Below, one piece after another: positions 28,227 through 36,829 of a stretch of DNA of 45,205 nt. This DNA comes from Amphritea balenae (GTDB lineage Bacteria > Pseudomonadota > Gammaproteobacteria > Pseudomonadales > Balneatricaceae). The translations under genes were made by a program, and so were the position numbers. Every line of letters starts with the position of its first letter. Within the stretch, counting starts at the first letter, position 1. The notes below the pieces were generated by a model, which saw only the letters and a list, made by a program, of their open reading frames with translations, was not told the DNA's origin and did not search any database. The stretch covers positions 1 to 45,205 of the forward strand of contig NZ_RQXV01000017.1 of NCBI RefSeq assembly GCF_003858655.1. Direction: 5' to 3'.

Positions 28227-28466
28227 TTGGGTGGTAACACGCCCCCGTCGCCTGTTGTATCAGAGGCTTACCGGGGAATAAGGGAACGCCAGTCTGGCTG
28301 GCATAAAAAAACCACTCTCCTATGTTTAGGCAGCTATTTATTTTCAAGTGTTCTGGTGATGGCCGCCGTTGCGGTGTTGTACCGAAAAGGGATAACCGGC
28401 AGTTGTAGTTGCAACGGTGTATTAGAAGGAGCGACCGAACCGGATCGGAAATTAAATACGCTCTGA
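28227..28466 (+). CDS. Possible small membrane protein in the giant-gene leader
   Basis: Open frame of up to 79 codons with a convincing membrane helix (LCLGSYLFSSVLVMAAVAVLY) flanked by Lys/Arg on both sides and a SCSC motif after it. The start is unclear: only TTG at 28227, without a good ribosome site. A separate frame with a proper ATG at 28195 and GGAG seven bases upstream encodes 28 residues (MGQGCSCVDGFWVV...) and overlaps it; a single-base shift near 28275 would join the two into one protein. Either a broken gene, a leader peptide, or chance. I do not recognise a family. Confidence 0.3.
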   Translation: MGGNTPPSPVVSEAYRGIRERQSGWHKKTTLLCLGSYLFSSVLVMAAVAVLYRKGITGSCSCNGVLEGATEPDRKLNTL

Positions 28467-28487
28467 CAGGTTCAAAGACTGTCAGAG
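28461..28487 (+). promoter_or_regulatory. Hairpin just upstream of the giant gene's ribosome site
   Basis: CTCTGACAG and CTGTCAGAG form a perfect 9-bp stem with a 9-base loop. It ends four bases before GAGGAGG (28491-28497), the ribosome site of the 28504 start. The 5' arm overlaps the stop codon of the small upstream frame, so translation of that frame could open the stem. Confidence 0.5.
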
Positions 28488-28503
28488 ATAGAGGAGGTGG
28501 GAC

Positions 28504-31500
28504 ATGCGAACGTTCTCATCATTTTTTAAACTTACATCATTTATCATGGGCAGTGTGTTTGCCGCAGCTCTGGTGATAATGATGACTGTTGCTGCGGTGG
28601 ATTCCCTCGGGGTGTTTGAGCTTGATGGAGATGCGACAGACTTAGCATCAGGTACTGGATCAGCCGGAGACGATTGGTCATCACTTTATATAGATTGTCC
28701 TGAAGGGAATGTACGGGATAATCCTCCGGGTGATGATTGTCCTCCGGGACTGTCATCTGTCTTTACCGGGATCATCAACGATGAAAACCCCAGTCCGGTG
28801 GATGGTACTCCGGATAGCAGTATTTTCTGGAAAGGTGGTTCCAAGGATATCCATGATGTTCCTGACTGGTGGTTCAAGGCTGGTTCCACACCGGATAAGG
28901 ACCAGATAACCAATGCCTATGCGGCTGCGTATAGCCTGACCAGCGGAAACGGTATTCATCAGGTCGGTGACCTGATCGTTAACTTTGGTCTGGACCGTTT
29001 TGCCAATAATGGTGATGCCCATGCCGGTTTCTGGTTTTTCCATCAGGATGTAGGGCCAGATCCGAGTCGACCATCTCGATTTACCGGGATGCATCAGCAA
29101 AAGAATATATCGATTGGACAGCGCGGCGATATTCTGGTGCTGGTCGAGTACCCACAGGGGTCTAATGCAAACCCGCTGATTCGGGTTTACGAGTGGGATC
29201 CATTGGATGAGGGTGACGATAATGCTGCGAAAAACCTGCATCAACTGTACGACTCCGATACTTCGGGTCAGTCCGCTACTTGTGGTGTTGGTTCCGGTGG
29301 TAATAAGCTGGCATGTGCCATTACCAATGACGGCAGTGTTAATGCGCCCTGGAGCTATACGCCTAAGTCAGGGCCTGGAGGAAGTTTCCCGGCTGAAAGC
29401 TTCTACGAGGGTAGTATCAACTTTACCCAGCTGTTGGGTATGACACCCTGCTTTAGCAGCTTCCTGGCAGAAACCCGGGCCTCCCGGTCTGAAGATGCCA
29501 AGCTGTGGGACCATGTCGGTGGTGAATTTGATCTGTGTAGCATCGACGTCCTTAAGACTGGAGATACCCTGAGTAAGGTTACAGATCCTGTTGATTATAC
29601 CTTTAAGATCACCAATACCGGGGCAATTACCCTGTATCAGGATTTTATCATTGATACTTTGCTGGGTGATCTGGTCGACCCTGTTCCTGCTTCTCACCTC
29701 TATGTAACCAGTAGTGATTGTGGCCCCCAAGGTGCTGCCTTGCTTGCAGGTCATTACTGTACTATTGAAGCTACTCGGATTGTAGTGGGGGATGAAGCCG
29801 ATGGTATTTACGATTCGTCTGGTGTTCTGCAGATATTGCCTAACACTCTTAACGTCTCCTATAACAACCAGAGTGACCTGGCCGGTGACAGTGTCGATGG
29901 CTCGGATGATCATTCGGTCAACCTGTTCCAGCCAAGCTTTACGCTGGTTAAATCTTGTCCGATTGGTATCGGCAGCGGGGATGGTGAAAGGGCCTGGAAA
30001 GTGGGCGAACCACTGGACTTCCGCTTTACCCTGACCAATACCAGTTCATCTGATACCCCGATTATGGAGCTGGGCAGCCTGACCGATCCGCTGTTTGGTG
30101 GGAATATTCTGGCGCTGTTGCCACAGGCAAAACAGAATGCGCTGGCTGAGCTGGCGATCGATGAGTCTATCGACTTTGTCTTATCCTATACTCCGAGTTC
30201 AAACGATATACCGGGTGTAACCAATACCGCCGATGCGGTGTACAGCCCTCAAGGCTTTACAAACCAAATCGCTGCGAACAACGGTACACCGGCTTCTGTA
30301 TTCTGTCCGGTAGCACTGCCGGGACCTGCCACTATTCTTATTGAGAAAGAGTTGCGCGGTGGTGGAGGTGTTACGTTCACCTTTACCGGTGGCGGACTGC
30401 TGGTACCAGGGCTGACCCCTGTGATCGGTGGCAATACCACAGAATCACCACACGGTGCGGTGCGTGATGCAGCGGTTGATGGCTATGCTGTAACCGGCTC
30501 AATTTCTGTATCGACTACGTTTGGTACGTCGACTCAATACACCGTAACAGAATCAGGCTTACCCGCGGGCACTACGTTTGAAAGCGTATCCTGCCGGAAT
30601 CCAGATGGAGAACTGGATACGGACAGTAGCGCCTCGGGCGCAACAGCAACCATCAATGTGGATGAACTCGAAGTCGTTGTCTGTCGTTTTATTAATATTG
30701 TTGAACCGAAGCTGACTCTGGTTAAATCGGTAACCAATGATAACGGCGGCAATGCAGTGCCAGGCGATTTTGAGCTGGTACTGAACGGAGGTATTTATAG
30801 CGATACTGTATTTAGCGATGGCGCTATGCCAACCGTTGTTGCTGAAACAGCCTACACTTTGACTGAGAATCCGTTCCCTGGCTACAGTCAGGACGGCGAT
30901 GTTGCATGTGTCGACGATAATACTGCACAAACGGTATCTCATCCGGTCACACTTGATTTTGGTCAGGAAGTAACCTGTACCGTCGTCAACGATGACATTA
31001 CTCCGACCATTACGCTGATCAAGGAAGTGGTAAATGACAATGGCGGTAATGCCGGCGTGAATGACTTCGGTCTGAGCATCGGAGGCACTGGTGTTAACTC
31101 CGGCGTTACGCTGGATGTAGATGCCAATATAGCCATTGCTCTAACCGAAGCGGGACTAACAGGGTATGAATTCGTATCCATCGGTCAGGGCGGCGGCGAT
31201 GCGGCGAAATGTCCAGCGGTACTGAACGGTACGGTTACCCTCGATGAGGATGAGCATATTACCTGTACTATTGTCAATGATGACATCGCTCCGAGCATTA
31301 CGCTGATCAAGGAAGTGATTAATGACAACGGTGGTAATGCCGGCGTGAATGACTTCGGTCTGAGCATTGGCGGTACTGGTGTTAACTCCGGTGAGACTCT
31401 GGATGTGGATGCTAATACAGCCATTGCATTGACGGAAGCCGGCCTGACTGGTTACAACTTCGTATCCATCGGTCAGGGTGGTGGCGATTCGGCGAAATGT

Positions 31501-33408
31501 CCGGCGGTACTGAACGGTACGGTTACCCTCGATGAGGATGAGCATGTTACCTGTACTATCGTTAATGACGACATCACACCGACTATTACGCTGATCAAGG
31601 AAGTGATCAATGACAACGGTGGTAATGCCGGCGTGAATGACTTCGGTCTGAGCATCGGTGGTACCGGTGTTAACTCCGGCCTGACTCTGGATGTGGATGC
31701 CAATACAGCCATTGCATTGACTGAAGCCGGCCTGACTGGCTACAACTTCGTATCCATCGGTCAGGGTAACGGCGATTCCGCGAAATGTCCGGCTGTACTG
31801 AACGGCACAGTCACCCTCAATGAGGACGAGCATGTCACTTGTACCATCGTCAACGACGATATCACTCCGACCATTACGCTGATTAAGCACGTAATTAATG
31901 ACAATGGCGGTAATGCCGGCGTGAATGACTTCGGTCTGAGCATCGGTGGCGCTGGTGTTAACTCCGGCGTTACGTTGGATGTAGAGGCCAATATAGCCAT
32001 TGCGCTAACCGAAGTGGGCCTGACAGGGTATGAATTCGTATCCATCGGTCAGGGCAACAACGATTCGGCGAAATGTCCGGCGGTACTGAACGGTACGGTT
32101 ACCCTCGATGAGGATGAGCATGTTACCTGTACTATCGTTAATGACGACATCACACCGACTATTACGCTGATCAAGGAAGTGATCAATGACAACGGTGGTA
32201 ATGCCGGCGTGAATGACTTCGGTCTGAGCATCGGTGGCGCTGGTGTTAACTCCGGCCTGACTCTGGATGTAGATGCCAATACAGCCATTGCATTGACTGA
32301 AGCCGGCCTGACTGGCTACAACTTCGTATCCATCGGTCAGGGTAACGGCGATTCCGCGAAATGTCCGGCGGTACTGAACGGCACAGTCACCCTCGATGAG
32401 GATGAGCATGTTACCTGTACCATCGTCAACGACGATATCACTCCGACCATTACGCTGATTAAGCACGTAATTAATGACAATGGCGGTAATGCCGGCGTGA
32501 ATGACTTCGGTCTGAGCATCGGTGGCGCTGGTGTTAACTCCGGCGTTACGCTGGATGTAGATGCCAATATAGCCATTGCGCTAACCGAAGCGGGCCTGAC
32601 AGGGTATGAATTTGTATCCATCGGTCAGGGCAACAACGATTCGGCGAAATGTCCGGCGGTACTGAACGGCACGGTTACCCTCAATGAGGACGAGCATGTC
32701 ACTTGTACTATCGTCAACGATGACATTACTCCAACCATTACGCTGATCAAGGAAGTCATTAATGACGATGGCGGTACTGCCGGCGTGAATGACTTCGGTC
32801 TGAGCATCGGTGGTACTGGTGTTAACTCCGGCGTTACGCTGGATGTAGATGCCAATACAGCCATCGCACTGAACGAGGCAGGTCTGATGGGCTATGAATT
32901 CGTATCCATAGGCCAGGGCAACGGCGATTCGGCGAAATGTCCGGCGGTACTGAACGGCACGGTTACCCTCAATGAGGATGAGCATGTCACTTGTACTATC
33001 GTCAATGATGACCTGCTAGTTGAGTTCTGTCCTGAACCAGGCGTTAGCGGAAGGCCTAAAGAGCTGACCATGATGTACGACGGTGTCAGCGATAGAACGG
33101 GTCCGCAGACCGGTAATGAAGTTGTTATCGATCCGTTCAATGTAGTAGCGCCTGATGAGGTCTATGTCGAGGTCTATACCCACCGGGGTAAACTGGTCCT
33201 GACAACCGGTGCTCTAGAGGAAGGTGATAGCTTTAGCTATGCCGGATTCAAGGGCGGTGTTTCACCACGCAGTCGTTTCTTGATCTATGACTATGCGACT
33301 GGCGACCTGATACAAACCGTGCAGTTCCATACCTCTTGCTCACAACCGATTAATCTGGGCGATTCGTATGGTTTACTGACCGTTTCTGGGGGCATACTAG
33401 GTAAGTAA
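28504..33408 (+). CDS. Giant exported repeat protein with CnaB/prealbumin-like domains
   Basis: Protein of 1634 residues with an N-terminal signal or anchor helix (about 9-32). A large N-terminal domain (about 35-345) of unknown family is rich in Asp, Gly and aromatic residues. Two DUF11-like domains follow (about 346-475, LKTGDTLSKVTDPVDYTFKI; 475-600), then a Gly-rich prealbumin-like domain (605-733), one divergent repeat (734-829) and seven near-identical 96-residue repeats (830-1501). A terminal beta domain (1502-1634) begins CPEPGVSGRPKELTMMYDG. Each repeat has Lys (TLIK), Glu (ALTE) and Asn (IVND) placed as in isopeptide-forming CnaB domains, plus two Cys. Start ATG has GAGGAGG upstream. 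Likely a surface stalk or adhesin; export by the neighbouring type II system is inferred from position. Confidence 0.85.
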   Translation: MRTFSSFFKLTSFIMGSVFAAALVIMMTVAAVDSLGVFELDGDATDLASGTGSAGDDWSSLYIDCPEGNVRDNPPGDDCPPGLSSVFTGIINDENPSPVDGTPDSSIFWKGGSKDIHDVPDWWFKAGSTPDKDQITNAYAAAYSLTSGNGIHQVGDLIVNFGLDRFANNGDAHAGFWFFHQDVGPDPSRPSRFTGMHQQKNISIGQRGDILVLVEYPQGSNANPLIRVYEWDPLDEGDDNAAKNLHQLYDSDTSGQSATCGVGSGGNKLACAITNDGSVNAPWSYTPKSGPGGSFPAESFYEGSINFTQLLGMTPCFSSFLAETRASRSEDAKLWDHVGGEFDLCSIDVLKTGDTLSKVTDPVDYTFKITNTGAITLYQDFIIDTLLGDLVDPVPASHLYVTSSDCGPQGAALLAGHYCTIEATRIVVGDEADGIYDSSGVLQILPNTLNVSYNNQSDLAGDSVDGSDDHSVNLFQPSFTLVKSCPIGIGSGDGERAWKVGEPLDFRFTLTNTSSSDTPIMELGSLTDPLFGGNILALLPQAKQNALAELAIDESIDFVLSYTPSSNDIPGVTNTADAVYSPQGFTNQIAANNGTPASVFCPVALPGPATILIEKELRGGGGVTFTFTGGGLLVPGLTPVIGGNTTESPHGAVRDAAVDGYAVTGSISVSTTFGTSTQYTVTESGLPAGTTFESVSCRNPDGELDTDSSASGATATINVDELEVVVCRFINIVEPKLTLVKSVTNDNGGNAVPGDFELVLNGGIYSDTVFSDGAMPTVVAETAYTLTENPFPGYSQDGDVACVDDNTAQTVSHPVTLDFGQEVTCTVVNDDITPTITLIKEVVNDNGGNAGVNDFGLSIGGTGVNSGVTLDVDANIAIALTEAGLTGYEFVSIGQGGGDAAKCPAVLNGTVTLDEDEHITCTIVNDDIAPSITLIKEVINDNGGNAGVNDFGLSIGGTGVNSGETLDVDANTAIALTEAGLTGYNFVSIGQGGGDSAKCPAVLNGTVTLDEDEHVTCTIVNDDITPTITLIKEVINDNGGNAGVNDFGLSIGGTGVNSGLTLDVDANTAIALTEAGLTGYNFVSIGQGNGDSAKCPAVLNGTVTLNEDEHVTCTIVNDDITPTITLIKHVINDNGGNAGVNDFGLSIGGAGVNSGVTLDVEANIAIALTEVGLTGYEFVSIGQGNNDSAKCPAVLNGTVTLDEDEHVTCTIVNDDITPTITLIKEVINDNGGNAGVNDFGLSIGGAGVNSGLTLDVDANTAIALTEAGLTGYNFVSIGQGNGDSAKCPAVLNGTVTLDEDEHVTCTIVNDDITPTITLIKHVINDNGGNAGVNDFGLSIGGAGVNSGVTLDVDANIAIALTEAGLTGYEFVSIGQGNNDSAKCPAVLNGTVTLNEDEHVTCTIVNDDITPTITLIKEVINDDGGTAGVNDFGLSIGGTGVNSGVTLDVDANTAIALNEAGLMGYEFVSIGQGNGDSAKCPAVLNGTVTLNEDEHVTCTIVNDDLLVEFCPEPGVSGRPKELTMMYDGVSDRTGPQTGNEVVIDPFNVVAPDEVYVEVYTHRGKLVLTTGALEEGDSFSYAGFKGGVSPRSRFLIYDYATGDLIQTVQFHTSCSQPINLGDSYGLLTVSGGILGK
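30991..33006 (+). repeat. Seven tandem 288-bp repeats
   Basis: Units begin at 30991, 31279, 31567, 31855, 32143, 32431 and 32719, each exactly 288 bp (96 codons). A more divergent unit of the same length precedes them (30703-30990). Units 3 and 5 are nearly identical, as are units 4 and 6, so the block 31567-32142 looks copied as a 576-bp pair to 32143-32718. Confidence 0.97.
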
Positions 33409-33434
33409 TCTTTACTTAATTGCTTCGAAATAAC

Positions 33435-33461
33435 AAAGGGGCCGCATCAGCGGCCCCTTTT
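33435..33461. terminator. Bidirectional terminator
   Basis: AAAGGGGCCG-CATCAG-CGGCCCCTTTT between the convergent giant gene and the M11-like protease gene. Confidence 0.9.
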
Positions 33462-33487
33462 CGTTATCCTGAGTTTGATGACAGGAT

Positions 33488-36121
33488 TTAACGTTTTTTA
33501 CCGTTGCCTTTGCCCCCGCCGGAACCACCACCAGAGCCGTCGGACAGGAGGCTGATCGATACCGTCGCCGTGGCTGACTTCTTGCCATCACTAATGCTGT
33601 AGCTGAAGCTGTCACCATTTTTGAAGCTCTTGGCCGGTGTATAGGTCAGGGTTCCGTTGCTATGCACTATCACACTTCCCTTGTTACCTTCGCTGGCACC
33701 AGTCAGTATCAGATTGTCACCATCCGGATCCGAATCATTATTCAGAACGCTGATAGTAACACTCGAACCTTTTGCCACGGCTGCGCCGTCGTTGACTGCA
33801 ATCGGTGCGCTATTGCTGGACGGTGCCGGGCTAACCGATACCGAAACACTGGCGTTTGCCGAGCCACCCTTGCCATCGCTGATGCTGTAGCTGAAATTTT
33901 CCGTACCATTAAAGCCGGCGGATGGCGTGAAAATAATGTTGCTGCCACTGATTGTTGCGCTACCGTTAACGCCGCTGACGGAGCTGATAGTGAGGGAATC
34001 ACCATCGGCATCGCTATCATTCGACAGCACGTTGATCGACACGCTGTTGCCGGCAATTGTACTGGCGCTGTCATTGTTAGCGACCGGTGCCGTGTTAGAC
34101 GCTGGATTGCTGACGACATACGTAACGGTGGTGCTGGCTGTCTGACTACCTTTGCTGGCACTGGTTACGATATCGTAGAAACCATCAACGGCACTGCTGG
34201 ATGACGTAACGGTCAAATGGATCGTAGTGCTCGTACCAGGTGCCAGGTTCAGACTGTTGTGTGACAGACTGCTGTTCCATCCGCTCGGCTGTATGGCTGC
34301 CAGATTAAAGCTGGAGCTGGCGCACGCGCTGCTGTCCCGGTTGGTCAGGATCAGGCTGTAGGTTACAGCGGTGCCTGCTTCGACCCAGGCGCTTTCAGAG
34401 CTTACCGCCGTCAAGGTTGGGCTGTTGCTGATGCAGCTCTGCTGGTTCAGGTTGACGCTAATCTGGGCACTGTTGCCGTCGAGCCAGGTGGTGTTGAAGC
34501 TGACGCCAGCGCTGGAATCGTTGTAGCCGTAACCCTCTTCCAGAGCGGCATCGTAAAAGCTACCACTGCTGCCGGGTGTCATGTCCAGCAGATAGCTACT
34601 GTTAGCATTTGACTTGTTACCACTGTGCACGGTAACGCCGTTCAGGAAGTTGATCTGGGTGCCGTATCCACTGAGGCCGCTATCAAAACCTTTGGCTTGG
34701 CGGTACTCAAGGTAATACCAGCTGTTTTCACCGGTGGACGGATCAGTGTCTTTTAGAATCTTCAGCGCCTTGGCGGAGCCATTCTGGTCTTCATAGGGCG
34801 AGATGGTGTAGTTACCATTACTGGTAACGGTGGTCAGTTCAGGGGCCGAGCCATAGCCTAACCAGCCAAGACGATCCTTCTGGAATGCGTTGAAGTGGCC
34901 GTTAAAGCCGGCTCCCATCGTATCCGTAAAATCACCATATTCAGTTACTGAACAGTTGGATCCCAGAGTACTGCTACCGCAATTCAGGTCGTGGGAGTGG
35001 CCCAGACCAAAGTTGTGACCCAGCTCGTGGGCAAATATGTTCCATAGATACTGGCCGTTAATCCAGGATTTAGACGGTGCACCGCCGACAGTACCCAGAC
35101 CGGAAAAACCACAGCTGGAGTTCTGCGGCCACAGATAGATCAGACGATCGTAGTTGGCAGGGTTATAACCGAATTGCTGTGCTTTCTGGTTTGCCAGTGA
35201 GCTGTAGGTACCGGTCGGACAACCGGATTTGGATGCGCTAATCGTCATCCAGTTGGTTACATCGGAGTTTAGCCAGGTCTGCCCGTAAGAGTTTTCGACC
35301 ATGAAGTCGTTAACTTTACCCTTTACCAGGCTACTGATCTGTGCCTGTGACCATGGCTGAGAGCTGTCATCCTGAAAGTTAACCAGCATCACCAGAGTAC
35401 GTTGCTCGCCTAAACTGTTAGCCACCGGCCCCGGCTCACCGCCGTTGCCACTGCCATCCAGCGCTAAGGTCTGGATACCGGTGTCATCGGCAGCCAGAAC
35501 GATGTTGCCGTCGCTGTTGCCGGACTCATCTTCAGTGCTGAGCAGGACGCCATCAATACTGACGTTGTCGCCCTGCATAAATTGCGCGGGATGTCCGGCA
35601 AAGTTCAGGCGGAAGCGCTCGCCGAAAGGAGTATTCAGGTAGTGGCGCAGTTCATGACTGCCATCGGCAAAATCCGCATAAAGAACTTCCAGTTCGCCGC
35701 TGCTGGCAAAACGTTGCTCCAGCTTTTCCAGAACCGCAGGGGGCATTCCGATCTGTTTCTCTTCGGGTATCGCAATCGTTAACGCTTCAACTGGATTGGT
35801 GCGAGCTAGTTCGGTCAGCATCGCTTGGCGGGCTTCAGCCCTGGCAATCAGTTTTTCCAGTGCGGCGGCTTTGTTCGCGGCACCTTTAGCCTGCGCCCAC
35901 TGTTTATGAGCATTGATAAATGATTCGGTAGATTCGATTGCGGCTTTACGTTGTGCTGCGGGATTGTTTGTTGCTACTTGCTGGCCATGGCCAGCTGAAT
36001 GATCTGCTGAATGAGCGTGCTCAGGTTGCTGTGCTACAGCATTGGCGCTTGCGAAAGCTACGGCAGCGCTCAAGCTGAGGCTGGCGATGGTTATTGCGAA
36101 ACGGGGCCTAAGTTGGCTCAT
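33488..36121 (-). CDS. Secreted gametolysin-like (M11) metalloprotease
   Basis: Exported protein of 877 residues. Signal peptide (MSQLRPRFAITIASLSLSAA, cut near ANA|VAQ), His-rich start of the mature chain, long helical propeptide (about 50-230), then a catalytic domain with HELGHNFGLGHSHD (Zn ligands H365, H369, H375; E366) and a DTMGAG Met-turn. After a beta region comes a NEW3-like domain (about 560-660, WVEAGTAVTYSLILTNRD), two cadherin-like domains (VLSNDSDADGDSL and VLNNDSDPDGDNL) and a Gly/Ser-rich tail ending GKGNGKKR. The ATG at 36121 has GGGGAG eight bases upstream; an earlier in-frame start at 36160 would add 13 residues. The mRNA leader holds a c-di-GMP riboswitch and a hairpin that masks the ribosome site. 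Likely substrate of the local secretion system. Confidence 0.9.
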   Translation of the reverse strand: MSQLRPRFAITIASLSLSAAVAFASANAVAQQPEHAHSADHSAGHGQQVATNNPAAQRKAAIESTESFINAHKQWAQAKGAANKAAALEKLIARAEARQAMLTELARTNPVEALTIAIPEEKQIGMPPAVLEKLEQRFASSGELEVLYADFADGSHELRHYLNTPFGERFRLNFAGHPAQFMQGDNVSIDGVLLSTEDESGNSDGNIVLAADDTGIQTLALDGSGNGGEPGPVANSLGEQRTLVMLVNFQDDSSQPWSQAQISSLVKGKVNDFMVENSYGQTWLNSDVTNWMTISASKSGCPTGTYSSLANQKAQQFGYNPANYDRLIYLWPQNSSCGFSGLGTVGGAPSKSWINGQYLWNIFAHELGHNFGLGHSHDLNCGSSTLGSNCSVTEYGDFTDTMGAGFNGHFNAFQKDRLGWLGYGSAPELTTVTSNGNYTISPYEDQNGSAKALKILKDTDPSTGENSWYYLEYRQAKGFDSGLSGYGTQINFLNGVTVHSGNKSNANSSYLLDMTPGSSGSFYDAALEEGYGYNDSSAGVSFNTTWLDGNSAQISVNLNQQSCISNSPTLTAVSSESAWVEAGTAVTYSLILTNRDSSACASSSFNLAAIQPSGWNSSLSHNSLNLAPGTSTTIHLTVTSSSSAVDGFYDIVTSASKGSQTASTTVTYVVSNPASNTAPVANNDSASTIAGNSVSINVLSNDSDADGDSLTISSVSGVNGSATISGSNIIFTPSAGFNGTENFSYSISDGKGGSANASVSVSVSPAPSSNSAPIAVNDGAAVAKGSSVTISVLNNDSDPDGDNLILTGASEGNKGSVIVHSNGTLTYTPAKSFKNGDSFSYSISDGKKSATATVSISLLSDGSGGGSGGGKGNGKKR

Positions 36122-36126
36122 GTAAA

Positions 36127-36155
36127 GATCTCCCCTGTAAATCAGGTTGAAGATC
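36127..36155 (-). promoter_or_regulatory. Hairpin masking the protease ribosome site (riboswitch expression platform)
   Basis: On the minus strand GATCTTC-AA-CCTG pairs with CAGG-GGAGATC around a 5-base loop. This gives an 11-bp stem with one bulge that buries the GGGGAG ribosome site of the protease at 36121. It lies about 30 bases after the riboswitch aptamer. Confidence 0.65.
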
Positions 36156-36183
36156 CTCATTCAGGCTGGCCCGAAGTTGCTAA

Positions 36184-36275
36184 CTCTCATTCGGTAGTCC
36201 GGCTACTCCTATTAAATGTAGGAGTCCGTGACTTTGCGCAGCCTGTACACTTCAGGCTTTGCCTTTTCGTGAGAG
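36184..36275 (-). ncRNA. c-di-GMP-I riboswitch (GEMM-I)
   Basis: On the minus strand P1 pairs CTCTCA with TGAGAG. Inside are the core GGCAAAGCC, the P2 stem AGCCTG/CAGGCT, the hallmark GCGCAAAGTCACGG (family: ACGCAAAGCCACGG), the P3 stem ACTCCTA/TAGGAGT, and the closing AGCCGGACTACCG (family: AGCCGGGTTGCCG). Order and spacing match the GEMM-I class that binds c-di-GMP. P2 has a 7-base loop instead of the usual GNRA tetraloop. It lies 63 bases ahead of the M11-like protease start. Matched by eye to the known consensus. Confidence 0.85.
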
Positions 36276-36400
36276 GATCTGTCAATAGTTTAAGTACTGT
36301 CTGCGATCAGAAATCGCTCTTTTGCTATCAACCAGAATCGCTTTATGTTCTGATCTATCTAGCCCGGGATATGACCCGGCATCCATTGCCCGGCTTCATA

Positions 36401-36416
36401 TGCACAGACCAGACCA
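36401..36416 (-). promoter_or_regulatory. Possible sigma-54 promoter upstream of the riboswitch
   Basis: On the minus strand TGGTCTGGTCTGTGCA keeps GG and GC at -24/-12 spacing but differs elsewhere from the consensus. Transcription from here would include the whole riboswitch. Such sites occur by chance, so support is limited. Confidence 0.35.
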
Positions 36417-36829
36417 CAAAACATTGATTGTTTTTTAATCAACAAGTTACTTGTGACATGTTTCGCTAATTACTGCCATTAATTGAAAATACAGCTGAAG
36501 GTTAATAGATAACGTCGCTGTATTTTTCAGACTGACTAGATATTTAATTGATGGAAGACAAAGAAAAGCATTAATACAGGGAGGGAAAAGTCGATCTGTT
36601 TTATTCTTATATATTGTAAGACGATGCTTTATATAGCTATTTATTGTTAATCAGAATTTACAATAAGTATAAATTGTTATTATTTCTTAACATTAAATAT
36701 GTCGCCGATTGTAAACAGCTTTTTATGCATAAAAAACAAGCAACTGATTTTATTAAGTTTTTACTGTATTACATCAGAGACAGAAGAGGGTTTTAATAAA
36801 TAATACCAGATCAATACAACCAATCGGGT
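36417..36829. other. AT-rich gene-free stretch
   Basis: No gene, terminator or clear promoter is seen here. The base composition is strongly A/T-rich, in contrast to the genes on both sides, which is usual for regulatory DNA or a transfer junction. Confidence 0.5.

Noticed and set aside
30963..33140. Long open frames on the minus strand across the repeat region (up to 244 codons)
   Set aside because: The repeat unit is a multiple of three, so one stop-free antisense stretch is copied in every unit. They have no ribosome sites and mirror the real gene.
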